Assembly: GCA_910584825.1 (NCBI GenBank)
Contig: CAJUCI010000013.1
Span: 1 to 64,000 of the forward strand
Length of the DNA stretch: 64,000 bases
From: an uncultured Duncaniella sp.
GTDB lineage: Bacteria > Bacteroidota > Bacteroidia > Bacteroidales > Muribaculaceae
Direction: 5' to 3'
Positions 1 through 8,362 of this stretch are shown piece by piece. Under the pieces are notes generated by a model. It searched no databases. It was given only the letters and a program-made list of their open reading frames with translations, and was not told the DNA's origin. Positions within the stretch are counted from its first letter, which is position 1. Each line of letters opens with the position of its first letter. The translations under genes were made by a program, and so were the position numbers.

Positions 1-406
1 CACTTGAAATGTGAACTTTTCTGCACTCATCTTTGTAGTCGCATGACTCTCAGCAGGATGCACAATCATGCCCCAAAAGCGGGGATTGCACACCTTTTGA
101 GACAGGAGCACAGGGGCACAGTTGAGAGACGGGAGAACGGGAGAACTTTTTAAGACAGGAGCACAAAGGCACAAGCACGGGAGAACTTTTTTAAGCTGCA
201 CATAAATTCAAGAAGATGCTTATAACGTGCTATTGTGCTCCTGTCTCAAGAATGACTCCTCCACTATTCCTTATATACGTGCTTCATATACGTGCTTCGC
301 TCTTTTTATTTTTCTTTGGATTTTAGGAGGATTCTTGCTAATTTTGATGCTGATTGCGGGATGAGCCCCAAATCTATTATTAACCTTATACCCTCTCCAA
401 CATACA
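1..406. repeat. Gene-less left edge with structured repeats
   Basis: No convincing coding region is visible. The word AGACAGGAGCACA occurs as direct copies at 100-112 and 153-165, and an inverted copy lies at 234-249. The pair 97-112/234-249 is a perfect 16-bp inverted repeat enclosing about 120 nt. GGGAGAACTTTTT-type words are repeated at about 139-151 and 179-191, and a small CCCC/GGGG hairpin sits at 71-84. The arrangement resembles the other purine-rich intergenic hairpins in this window and may mark the 3' end of a gene lying off the left edge. No clear TTG-N19-21-TAnnTTTG promoter was found before the gene at 407. Confidence 0.6.
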
Positions 407-1291
407 ATGAGCCGTTTTTCCACATTATTATATATAGCTTGCGCCTTCTGCGCAGGTTCTTCTATCCCGGCCAACGCCGCCATGCCGGCCGAGGTGAGAT
501 GGCACAACGAGAGCAGCGATACCACTCGAGTCAACTCAATATTAATAGAGGTTTCCGCATCCCCCGAGAAGCCGATAAATGAGCTGATGCTTCTAATCGG
601 CGACAAGTTCATCGGCACACCGTATGTGGCCGGCACACTTGAAGGCTCGCCGGAGGCCCTTACCGTCAATCTCGACGGGATGGATTGCACAACATTCGTT
701 GAGACGGTAGCCGCTATGGCCCTCACCGTGTCGGAACGACGCAACTCGTGGCAGGATTTCCTATACAACCTCGAACAGCTCCGTTACCGTCAAGGCAGAA
801 TAGACGGATACGGTTCGCGGTTACATTATATAAGCGATTGGGTGGTCGATAACACTCACCGCGGACTGCTCCGTGAGGTGACCGACCGAATGCCGGGGGT
901 GGCATATCAGGTGAAAACGCTCGACTACATGTCGAGCCACCGCGACGCCTATCCGGCGATGAGCGATGATGCGGTATATGAAAAAATCAAAAGCAGCGAG
1001 GTCGGATACCGATCCCATCGGTTCCCCTACATCAAAAGCGCCGACCTGATGTCAAAAAAGGCCGCATCCTGGCTGAAGAGCGGCGACGTCATAGCCTTCA
1101 CGACCAAGACTCCCGGTCTTGACGTGAGCCACGTAGGCATAGTAGTGGTCAAAGACGGTGTTCCGCACATACTGCACGCCTCGTCAAAAAACGGCATGGT
1201 GGTATTAGACCCCATCCCGCTCGCTGAATACATGCGAAAAAATAGGAATCTCACGGGCGCGCGCTTCATACGCATCGGAGCGCAACGATAA
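407..1291 (+). CDS. DUF1460 family exported amidase-like protein
   Basis: Exported protein of 294 residues that I recognise as the DUF1460 (N-acetylmuramoyl-L-alanine amidase-like) family, which has an NlpC/P60-type papain-like fold and is thought to act on peptidoglycan fragments. Residues 1 to about 25 form a signal peptide (hydrophobic YIACAFCAGSSI, then ANAAM). The family's catalytic cysteine is in the segment NLDGMDCTTFVET near residues 88-100. A C-terminal segment, KSGDVIAFTTKTPGLDVSHVGIVV, supplies the conserved Asp/His region around residue 240. The ATG at 407 is chosen because it gives a complete signal sequence. It is a single gene, convergent with the sigma-54 activator that ends 36 bp away. 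Family assignment is good; the exact substrate is inferred. Confidence 0.85.
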   Translation: MSRFSTLLYIACAFCAGSSIPANAAMPAEVRWHNESSDTTRVNSILIEVSASPEKPINELMLLIGDKFIGTPYVAGTLEGSPEALTVNLDGMDCTTFVETVAAMALTVSERRNSWQDFLYNLEQLRYRQGRIDGYGSRLHYISDWVVDNTHRGLLREVTDRMPGVAYQVKTLDYMSSHRDAYPAMSDDAVYEKIKSSEVGYRSHRFPYIKSADLMSKKAASWLKSGDVIAFTTKTPGLDVSHVGIVVVKDGVPHILHASSKNGMVVLDPIPLAEYMRKNRNLTGARFIRIGAQR

Positions 1292-1327
1292 AACAAAATA
1301 AAATGCCCGACCGGCAAAAGAGGGGGG

Positions 1328-2590
1328 TCACTCCATCCCGTACTCCTTAATCTTACGATAGAGTGTGCGCTCCGAGATGTTAAGCTCGGCAGCAGTGGCC
1401 TTGCGACGGCCTCCGTTTCGCTCGAGGGCACGTCGGATAGTCTCGCGCTCAGTCTCTTCAAGGGTAGCCGGTGATGATGCCACTTCGGTCACATCTACCC
1501 TACGCTCATCAACAGGCCGCGAGGTCAAAGGCGAGCAGAACGGTTCAAACTTGACAAGCGAATGTGTGGCTGACGGGGATGGCGCGGACACACCGCCAGG
1601 AGCCTCGACAGTATCTATAAAAGGTGTGTCGTGATGGGTAGCGGCATTGTCAAGACGCTCCTTCAGCGCGTCAATCTGCTGCTGAAGACGCACAATCATC
1701 CCGAGAAGCATCTCACGCTCCACGGCATAGTCATGCGCCTGGTCGCCGCCATGCGCCCCGGCAATCGTGGCAAGCCCTACGGCATTGCCCGGCAGATAGG
1801 GGCGGAGCATGGATGAATCTATAGACTCACCGGCATGAAACAGGGCAAGCTGCTCGACCACGTTCTTGAGCTGGCGCACATTTCCGGGCCAACGGTAGGC
1901 AAGGAGCATCTGACGCGCGGTGTCGTCAAACGATATGCGCGGCATGGTGTAACGCTCGGCAAAATCCGAGGCAAACTTGCGCGCGAGCAGCGAGATGTCA
2001 GCCCCGCGGTCGCGCAAGGGAGGAATGGAAATCGAAACCGTAGAAAGACGGTAATACAAATCCTCACGGAAACGCCCCTCGGCAACCGCCTTGACCATAT
2101 CGACATTCGTGGCGGCCACAATGCGCACATTGGCCTTCTGCACCGTCGACGAGCCGACCTTGATAAACTCGCCGCTCTCAAGCACACGCAGCAGGCGGGC
2201 CTGGGTGGTGAGAGGCAGCTCGGCAACCTCGTCAAGAAATATCGTGCCCCCGTCGGCCTCCTCGAAATAGCCCTTACGCGTAGCCACAGCTCCCGTAAAC
2301 GCGCCCTTCTCATGACCGAACAGTTCGGAATCGATTGTGCCCTCGGGGATGGCACCGCAGTTGACCGCTATGTAGCGGGCATGCTTGCGCGGCGAGAAGC
2401 CGTGGATAATCTTAGGAAAAAACTCCTTGCCTGTGCCGCTCTCGCCCGTGACGAGCACCGAGAGGTCAATCGGCGCGACCTGAACGGCACGCGCGATGGA
2501 CTCCATCAATGCAGGCGAATTGCCCACGATGCCAAAACGCTGTTTGGCCTGGGCCACCTGAGGGGGATAGTCAAGTCGTTGCAATTCCAT
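1328..2590 (-). CDS. Sigma-54-dependent transcriptional activator without receiver domain
   Basis: Enhancer-binding protein (420 residues) that would use ATP to remodel sigma-54 RNA polymerase. An AAA+ domain begins almost at the N-terminus: Walker A GESGTGKE at residues 49-56, the sigma-54 contact loop GAFTGA at 96-101, Walker B TIFLDE at 116-121, and the RWPGNVRQLKN segment near 230. A variable linker follows (about 260-370). The C-terminus has a Fis-type helix-turn-helix (ETIRRALERNGGRRKATAAELNISERTLYRKIKEYG). No receiver, GAF or PAS input domain is present, so the signal must come through a partner protein or by abundance control. It lies 100 bp downstream of the acyltransferase on the same strand and may be cotranscribed. 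Function is firm; targets are unknown. Confidence 0.92.
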   Translation of the reverse strand: MELQRLDYPPQVAQAKQRFGIVGNSPALMESIARAVQVAPIDLSVLVTGESGTGKEFFPKIIHGFSPRKHARYIAVNCGAIPEGTIDSELFGHEKGAFTGAVATRKGYFEEADGGTIFLDEVAELPLTTQARLLRVLESGEFIKVGSSTVQKANVRIVAATNVDMVKAVAEGRFREDLYYRLSTVSISIPPLRDRGADISLLARKFASDFAERYTMPRISFDDTARQMLLAYRWPGNVRQLKNVVEQLALFHAGESIDSSMLRPYLPGNAVGLATIAGAHGGDQAHDYAVEREMLLGMIVRLQQQIDALKERLDNAATHHDTPFIDTVEAPGGVSAPSPSATHSLVKFEPFCSPLTSRPVDERRVDVTEVASSPATLEETERETIRRALERNGGRRKATAAELNISERTLYRKIKEYGME

Positions 2591-2690
2591 ATACAGTATA
2601 TATTAATATGTGTCCGTCGCCTGAGGAGACATTCACGCCACGGGCTTTTTCAGGACATCAATATAGTTCACTAAAGAAACCGCCCTTGTC

Positions 2691-3551
2691 TCACTTTAGT
2701 TTCTGAAGGGCATAAGTCTTCTCCTTGAGCCACTGGCCGAGCTCGGGAATCGAAGTGTTGTGGGCCTTGATTTCCTCAGGGGTGATTATGTCGCCCACCG
2801 AGATGTGGAGCGTGTCGCCCTTGCGGCGGAACACCTCGGCCGGCAGACGCAATGTGCGGAGCTGCCAGCTGATGATGCCGAGCATACGGAACCACAGGCT
2901 GTTGTAGCCGTGGAAGAATATCGGTATCACAGGCACGCCGAGCTGGCTGATAAGACGAATCACCACCGGCTGCCACTCACGGTCCTCAAAGCGCAGATGG
3001 CGGTTATAGTTGCCCACAGCTCCGGCAGGGAAGAAACCGATGGGATAGCCCTTGCGCACCTGCATCATCGCCTCCTTGATGCCGCGCATCGACACAGCCT
3101 TCTTGGCAGGGTCGTCGCTCGCGGCCTGGTCGACAGCGATAAAGTTGGGGCGCATGGCGGTGATGTGGTTGAGAATCATATTGACCATCACCTTGTACTC
3201 AGGCCGGCGGCGGCCCACGATGTCGATAAGCGTGATGCCGTCAAGCGCGCCAAACGGATGGTTGCTCACGGTGATGAAAGGCCCCTCGGGCAGATTGTCG
3301 AGCAGCTGCTCATTGTCGATGCGGAGCTTGATGTCGAGGTCGTTGAGCAGACCGCGGCAGAAACGAGGCCCGGGAGTGTCGAAATTATGGTCATGTATCC
3401 AGTTTACCTTGTCAATGTCGAGCAGCTTCATCAGCCGCTCCACCAGCTTACGCTTCCCCTTGAAGAACGGGGCCATCGCCACAATGTCGTCATAGTCGAG
3501 CACCGTGCGCTTCACGGCCTCGGGCTTGGTAGTTACTGAGGGATTTTCCAT
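2691..3551 (-). CDS. Lysophospholipid/glycerol acyltransferase family protein
   Basis: Predicted membrane-associated acyltransferase (286 residues) of the PlsC/hemolysin-like superfamily. It should transfer an acyl chain to a lipid or lipid-amine acceptor at the inner membrane. The signature block VSNHPFGALDG near residues 95-105 is the catalytic His/Asp motif, and a second conserved block, GFFPAGAVGNYNR, near 180 matches the FPEG-like acceptor-binding motif. I use the ATG at 3551 (MENPSVTT); the 17 residues upstream would require a TTG start and look unlike a domain. The gene is divergent from serine palmitoyltransferase (241 bp between starts). Because OlsA/OlsB-like and glycine-lipid acyltransferases share this motif, a role in amino-lipid or sphingolipid-related synthesis is possible but unproven. 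Confidence 0.8.
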   Translation of the reverse strand: MENPSVTTKPEAVKRTVLDYDDIVAMAPFFKGKRKLVERLMKLLDIDKVNWIHDHNFDTPGPRFCRGLLNDLDIKLRIDNEQLLDNLPEGPFITVSNHPFGALDGITLIDIVGRRRPEYKVMVNMILNHITAMRPNFIAVDQAASDDPAKKAVSMRGIKEAMMQVRKGYPIGFFPAGAVGNYNRHLRFEDREWQPVVIRLISQLGVPVIPIFFHGYNSLWFRMLGIISWQLRTLRLPAEVFRRKGDTLHISVGDIITPEEIKAHNTSIPELGQWLKEKTYALQKLK

Positions 3552-3704
3552 AATTTCAAATTTTGACACAAAGTTAATAAAAAAGATGCTATCTCGCGCC
3601 AATTCGCACGGCCAAAGGGCGTAAAATGCCCTGCATCAAGCCCCGTTTCAATAAATTAACACTAAAAAGAGGTCACAAAGTGTAACTAAATGTGAAAAAA
3701 TTTC

Positions 3705-3712
3705 TACCTTTG
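3705..3712 (+). promoter_or_regulatory. Candidate -7 box for spt
   Basis: TACCTTTG matches the Bacteroidetes -7 consensus TAnnTTTG, 80 nt upstream of the spt start. A clear -33 TTG is not visible at the expected spacing, so this rests on one element. The region 3552-3792 separates divergent genes and must hold promoters for both. Confidence 0.5.
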
Positions 3713-3792
3713 CCCCCTGCAAGTGCGGAAACAGCCGCCGAAAGGCAGCAACCCGCACCAAATGCCATCATTTTGTCACAGGATTTTACACG

Positions 3793-4983
3793 ATGAACTT
3801 ACTCCAGGAGAAACTCAGCAAGTACACTGCCCCGCAGGAGGCCAAGGCCGCCGGCGTATACCCCTACTTCAGGGCCATCTCGAGCGAACAGGACCCCGAA
3901 GTGATAATGAACGGAAAGAAGGTGCTGATGTTCGGGTCGAACTGCTACACAGGTCTCGTAAACGACCCCCGCATCAAGGAAGCCGCCATCGCCGCCACGC
4001 GCAAGTATGGCACAGGATGCGCAGGCTCACCATTCCTCAACGGCACACTCGACATCCATAAGGAACTCGAGGCCAGACTCGCCGAATACATGGGCAAGGA
4101 GGACGTGATGGTCTACTCGACCGGTTTCGAGGTCAACCTCGGAGTGGTATCAACCCTCACCGGCCGCGAGGACTACATCCTGTGGGACGAGCAAGACCAC
4201 GCCTCGATTATCGAAGGCCGCCGTCTCTCGTTCAGCCAGCAGCTCAAGTACAAGCACAACGACATGGACTCGCTCGAGAAGCAGCTCAAGAAGTGCGACC
4301 CCGACAAGGTGAAACTCATCGTGAGCGACAGCGTCTTCTCGATGGAAGGCGACGTGGCCAACGTCAAGGAGATGGTGCGCCTGGCCAAGCAGTACAACGC
4401 AAGCGTGATGATTGACGAGGCCCACGGCATCGGCGTCTTCGGCCCCGGCGGCCGTGGCGTGTGTCACCACTACGGCGTGGCCGACGACGTTGACCTCATC
4501 ATGGGCACATTCTCCAAGTCGTTCGCTTCGCTCGGAGGCTTCATCGCCACAAATAAGGAAATCACCAACTTCCTGCGCCACCACTCGCGCTCCTACATCT
4601 TCACCGCCAGCATCACCCCCGCCTCGACCGCAGCCGCGCTCAAGGCTCTCGAAATCATGCAGACCGAGCCGGAGCGTCAGGAAAACCTCTGGAAGCTCAC
4701 CAACCACGCGCTCGAGGGATTCCGCCAGGCAGGATTTGAAATCGGCCACACCTCCACCCCCATCATCCCGCTCTTCATCCGCGACGACTTCAAGACATTC
4801 GCCATCACCCGCGACCTCCTCGATGAGGGCATCTTCGTCAACCCTGTGGTTTCGCCCGCCGTGGCACCCACCGACACCCTCATCCGCTTCAGCCTAATGG
4901 CCACACACTCGATGGAGCAGGTTGACCGCGCACTCGAGACAATCACCCGCGTATTCAAGAAATACGACCTCCTGCAGAAATAA
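3793..4983 (+). CDS. spt: Serine palmitoyltransferase
   Basis: PLP-dependent alpha-oxoamine synthase (396 residues) that condenses L-serine with a long-chain acyl thioester to give 3-ketosphinganine, the first step of bacterial sphingolipid synthesis in the cytoplasm. Assignment to SPT rather than KBL or BioF rests on close resemblance to the Bacteroides enzyme, including LMFGSNCYTGL, GTGCAGSPFLNGTLDIH, RRLSFSQQLKYKHNDM and the C-terminal LMATHS. The PLP aspartate and histidine lie in DEAHGIG (about 208-214), and the Schiff-base lysine is K242 in GTFSKSFASLGGF. The ATG at 3793 gives the family-typical MNLLQEKL start. It is monocistronic, closed by a 21-bp hairpin at 5005-5052. Sphingolipid production is a hallmark of gut Bacteroidales. 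Confidence 0.93.
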   Translation: MNLLQEKLSKYTAPQEAKAAGVYPYFRAISSEQDPEVIMNGKKVLMFGSNCYTGLVNDPRIKEAAIAATRKYGTGCAGSPFLNGTLDIHKELEARLAEYMGKEDVMVYSTGFEVNLGVVSTLTGREDYILWDEQDHASIIEGRRLSFSQQLKYKHNDMDSLEKQLKKCDPDKVKLIVSDSVFSMEGDVANVKEMVRLAKQYNASVMIDEAHGIGVFGPGGRGVCHHYGVADDVDLIMGTFSKSFASLGGFIATNKEITNFLRHHSRSYIFTASITPASTAAALKALEIMQTEPERQENLWKLTNHALEGFRQAGFEIGHTSTPIIPLFIRDDFKTFAITRDLLDEGIFVNPVVSPAVAPTDTLIRFSLMATHSMEQVDRALETITRVFKKYDLLQK

Positions 4984-5004
4984 TCTATCGACAGGACAAT
5001 CACG

Positions 5005-5052
5005 ATACAAAGCGACGGCCGCATCACTGAAGATGCGGCCGTCGCTTTGTAT
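5005..5052. terminator. Bidirectional hairpin terminator between spt and the yitT-like gene
   Basis: A perfect 21-bp stem (5005-5025 with 5032-5052) and a 6-nt loop lie between two convergent genes. No long T run follows on either side, so efficiency is uncertain. Confidence 0.75.
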
Positions 5053-5079
5053 TGCTGTAAATTTATACCAGAATCATCC

Positions 5080-6027
5080 TCACGAATGCCCTACCTCTTC
5101 GGCGGCGAGCTCTTCGTCATGCTCAAGCTCCTCCTGTAGCTTGAGGTCCTGCTTATATTTCAGTTCGTCAAAGCCCTGGCCGTACACGCCGTTAACATTG
5201 GCCTGGGTGATGAATGCCGTGGGGTCGATGCTCTTGACGATACGGAATATGGTGACCGACTCAATCTTGCGGCACACGATGAGCAGAATCTTCACAGAAT
5301 GCTTAGTGTACCATCCCATGCCGTCCATCACGGTGACACCTCGGCGCGCATGATGGTTGACAGCTGTAGCGATGCGCTCCCACTTGTTTGAAACAATGAG
5401 AAACTGCACCGCCTGACGGTTGGTGTTGATAATCATGTCCACCATATAAGATATGATGATAAGCACCACAAAGCCATAGAGCACCTTGGCGATGTCATGC
5501 GTGAGGAAATATGACGACGAAATGATGGCAAAATCCACGAAGAGCATCGTGCGCCCTATCGACACGTTGGTGCGCTTGGCCACGATAGCCGCCACGATGT
5601 CAGTGCCGCCGGTGCTGCCGTTATGTATGAACACCAGGCCGAGTGCGATACCCGACATGATGCCGCCGAGACACACGTTCATGAAAGGCTGGCCCGGCAC
5701 GAGCGGCTCGGGGAACAACGGCGGCAGAATGGTAACGACGATGGCAATCACAGTGGCCCCGAATATGGTCTTGACCACAAACTGCTTGCCCACCACAAAA
5801 TAAGCCACGGCAAGCAAAGCCAGGTTAATGGCATATTGCGTGATACCAATCATATAAGTCTTGCCCGTGAGGAGGTAGGCGATGGTGCCGAGACCGGTCA
5901 CACCGCCGATAACCACCTTCTCAGGCAGGATGAATGCCGAAAAGCCGATTCCGTAAATAAGTATGCCCACCACTATCATAACATAGTCGCGGGCCGACAT
6001 CCATAATTTCTTTCCGAGGAGCACCAT
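5080..6027 (-). CDS. YitT family membrane protein
   Basis: Integral membrane protein (315 residues) of the YitT/DUF161 family with a C-terminal DUF2179 domain. About five or six hydrophobic helices fill residues 10-205, with the family-typical segments FILPEKVVIGGVTGLGTIAYLL and IHNGSTGGTDIVAAIVAKRTNVSIG. The soluble C-terminal part (about 225-300) contains ARRGVTVMDGMGWYT and ends in a charged tail. The biochemical role of the family is not established. I choose the ATG at 6027 (MVLLGKKLW); the longer reading would start at TTG, and an internal ATG at 6000 is also possible. It is convergent with spt and divergent from the ribosomal protein cluster. Confidence 0.85.
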   Translation of the reverse strand: MVLLGKKLWMSARDYVMIVVGILIYGIGFSAFILPEKVVIGGVTGLGTIAYLLTGKTYMIGITQYAINLALLAVAYFVVGKQFVVKTIFGATVIAIVVTILPPLFPEPLVPGQPFMNVCLGGIMSGIALGLVFIHNGSTGGTDIVAAIVAKRTNVSIGRTMLFVDFAIISSSYFLTHDIAKVLYGFVVLIIISYMVDMIINTNRQAVQFLIVSNKWERIATAVNHHARRGVTVMDGMGWYTKHSVKILLIVCRKIESVTIFRIVKSIDPTAFITQANVNGVYGQGFDELKYKQDLKLQEELEHDEELAAEEVGHS

Positions 6028-6285
6028 AATATGCAAATGTATTAAATCCTATGCAAAAGTATGCAAAAATCCCGCATTCACAAAACGCCCGCCCGCGAGC
6101 CACAATCACATATCATACACCGCGTTAGCCATTCTCTTCCTAATTGAAACCCACAGCCCCCGCTTGCCGACAAATAAGCACTTACGAGGCGCGATGACCG
6201 ACAAATCCGAAAGGCACGATTTTTCCAAATATTTTTCAGGGAATAATTTTGCGCCCGGCAAGTGTTAATAATACTTAACCAAACA

Positions 6286-6315
6286 TTGATAATCGTTAGA
6301 AAATCACTACCTTTG
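6286..6315 (+). promoter_or_regulatory. Promoter of the rplM-rpsI cluster
   Basis: TTG at 6286-6288, 19 nt, then TACCTTTG at 6308-6315 fits the Bacteroidetes housekeeping promoter. The leader to the rplM start is about 105 nt and could carry autoregulation, though no recognised L13 motif was identified. The rest of 6028-6426 shows nothing coding. Confidence 0.8.
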
Positions 6316-6426
6316 CAGTCCGATTATGTCCAATTAATAAACCACGGCAACGGCACCCGAGCTTTTGGCCAAGCGGAGGCCCACCCGAGCCGAAACAGTA
6401 ACTATCTATTAATTAAGCATTAAAAC

Positions 6427-6906
6427 GTGGATACTTTAAGCTACAAGACCCTTACACCCAACGCCCAGAACGTTGAGCACAAGTGGGTCGTAATCGATGC
6501 AACCGACCAGGTACTTGGTCGTCTCTGCGCCACAATCGCCCTCATTCTCCGCGGCAAGAACAAGCCCAGCTACTCACCCAACATGGAGTGTGGCGACAAC
6601 GTAATCGTCATCAACGCCGACAAGGTGAAGCTCACCGGCAAGAAATGGACTGACCGCGAGTACCTCTCTTACACCGGTTATCCCGGCGGCCAGCGCGTAG
6701 CTACCCCCGAGATTATGATGAAGAAGTCGTTCAACAAGCACATCAAGCCCGGCTACCACCCCCTCTTTATCAAGGTGGTCAAGGGAATGCTCCCCAAGAA
6801 CCGTCTTGGCCGCACCCTCATCGGCAACATGCACGTCTACAACGGCCCCACTCATCCCCACGAGGCTCAGAACCCCGAAGTCATCGATATTAACAAAATC
6901 AAATAA
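6427..6906 (+). CDS. rplM: 50S ribosomal protein L13
   Basis: Primary 23S rRNA-binding protein of the large subunit (159 residues). Recognised by WVVIDATDQVLGRLCATIALILRGK near the N-terminus, CGDNVIVINADKVKLTGKKW, YLSYTGYPGGQR and VVKGMLPKNRLG. The start codon is GTG at 6427, which gives the conserved Bacteroidales N-terminus MDTLSYKT; no in-frame ATG lies nearby. It is followed 7 bp later by rpsI, the usual rplM-rpsI pair. Confidence 0.98.
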   Translation: MDTLSYKTLTPNAQNVEHKWVVIDATDQVLGRLCATIALILRGKNKPSYSPNMECGDNVIVINADKVKLTGKKWTDREYLSYTGYPGGQRVATPEIMMKKSFNKHIKPGYHPLFIKVVKGMLPKNRLGRTLIGNMHVYNGPTHPHEAQNPEVIDINKIK

Positions 6907-6913
6907 TTGAAGA

Positions 6914-7300
6914 ATGGAATCAGTTAATGCAGTAGGCCGCCGTAAGGCCGCCGTGGCCCGCGTAATCGTGAAGGAAGGCAACGGCCAAATCACCATCAAC
7001 AAGCGTCCCCTCGACGTATACTTCCCCTCTTCAATCCTCCAGTACATCGTGAAGCAGCCCCTGCTCACCCTCGACCAGGCCGAGAAGTATGACATCCATG
7101 TCAACCTCAACGGCGGCGGTTACAAGGGACAGGCCGAGGCTCTCCGTCTGGCCATCGCACGCGCCCTCGTAAAAATCAACCCCGAGGACAAGCACGCACT
7201 GCGCGTAGAGGGCTTCATGACCCGCGACCCCCGCGTCGTGGAGCGCAAGAAGCCGGGACGTCCCAAAGCACGCAAGCGTTTCCAGTTCTCCAAGCGTTAA
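6914..7300 (+). CDS. rpsI: 30S ribosomal protein S9
   Basis: Small-subunit protein (128 residues) whose C-terminal tail reaches the P-site tRNA. Diagnostic parts are VGRRKAAVARV at the start, GGGYKGQAEALRLAIARAL in the middle and the basic tail KKPGRPKARKRFQFSKR ending in the invariant Lys-Arg. It lies 7 bp after rplM and is surely cotranscribed. Downstream, 7301-7439 contains a GC hairpin (7328-7342) and the leader of rpsB. Confidence 0.98.
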   Translation: MESVNAVGRRKAAVARVIVKEGNGQITINKRPLDVYFPSSILQYIVKQPLLTLDQAEKYDIHVNLNGGGYKGQAEALRLAIARALVKINPEDKHALRVEGFMTRDPRVVERKKPGRPKARKRFQFSKR

Positions 7301-7439
7301 TCCCCTTACGAGCTTAACGATATTAATGCGCGCTTAGCGCGCGACTACAGTGTTTAGCATCTAAACCCCGGAGATGGACACGTTCCCTACTCCCCGGTTG
7401 TAAATTCAAAAAGAACGTAAACAACACCGACACACAACA

Positions 7440-8282
7440 ATGTCAACACCCAATTTCGACCAACTCCTCGAAGCAGGCTGCCATTTTGGCCACATGAAAA
7501 GAAAATGGAATCCTGCTATGGCTCCTTACATCTTCATGGAGCGCAACGGTATCCACATCATCGACCTCTATAAGACCCAGGCCAAGCTCGAAGAAGCAGC
7601 CAACGTGCTCCGCAACTTCGCCAAGAGCGGCAAGAAGATTCTCTTCGTAGCCACCAAGAAGCAGGCCAAGGAAATCCTCGCCGAGAAGGCTCAGAGCGTA
7701 GGCATGCCCTACGTTATCGAGCGTTGGCCCGGCGGCATGCTCACCAACTTCCCCACCATCCGCAAGGCAGTGAAGAAGATGGCATCCATCGACAAGATGG
7801 CCAAGGACGGCACATTTGACAACCTCTCAAAGCGTGAGAAGCTGCAGATTACCCGTCAGCGCGCCAAGCTCGAGAAGAACCTCGGCTCAATCGCTGACCT
7901 CAACCGTCTCCCCTCGGCACTCTTCGTAGTTGACGTATGCAAGGAGCACATCGCCGTAGCAGAGGCCAACCGTCTCGGCATCCCCGTGTTCGCTATCGTC
8001 GACACCAACTCCAACCCCAACGACGTTGATTACGTAATCCCCGCCAACGACGACGCATCAAAGTCAATCGACCTCATCCTCTCTACCGTATGCGAAGCCA
8101 TCAACGAGGGCCTCGCCGAGCGCAAGGTTGAGAAGGCTGACGAGAAGGCTTCGTCAGAGAACGGCGAGGCAGCTCCCCGTCGCGAGAACGGCCGCCGTCG
8201 CGTAGCCCGTCGCAACGACGCTGCCGAGGCTGAGACCGCCGAGGCTCCCGCAGCTGAGGCTCCCGCCGAGGTTGCCGAGTAA
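7440..8282 (+). CDS. rpsB: 30S ribosomal protein S2
   Basis: Small-subunit protein of 280 residues. Core S2 signatures are LLEAGCHFGHMKRKWNPAMAPYIF, IIDLYKTQAKLEEA, ERWPGGMLTNFPTIRKAV and VFAIVDTNSNPNDVDYVIPANDDASKSIDLI. It carries an extra C-terminal tail of about 50 residues that is rich in Ala, Glu and Arg (from about residue 230), longer than in E. coli S2 but usual in Bacteroidales. It precedes tsf by 80 bp, the classic rpsB-tsf order. Confidence 0.98.
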   Translation: MSTPNFDQLLEAGCHFGHMKRKWNPAMAPYIFMERNGIHIIDLYKTQAKLEEAANVLRNFAKSGKKILFVATKKQAKEILAEKAQSVGMPYVIERWPGGMLTNFPTIRKAVKKMASIDKMAKDGTFDNLSKREKLQITRQRAKLEKNLGSIADLNRLPSALFVVDVCKEHIAVAEANRLGIPVFAIVDTNSNPNDVDYVIPANDDASKSIDLILSTVCEAINEGLAERKVEKADEKASSENGEAAPRRENGRRRVARRNDAAEAETAEAPAAEAPAEVAE

Positions 8283-8362
8283 TCGACACGCCACTGCGAC
8301 ACACACTCTCTCCTCCAAACAACAACTCATTATTAAGGAACTACCAAAAACTTCATACAATT

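Noticed and set aside
2760..3539. Long plus-strand open frame opposite the acyltransferase
   Set aside because: Its translation is His/Val/Arg-rich with no domain, and it is the antisense shadow of a gene with clear catalytic motifs.
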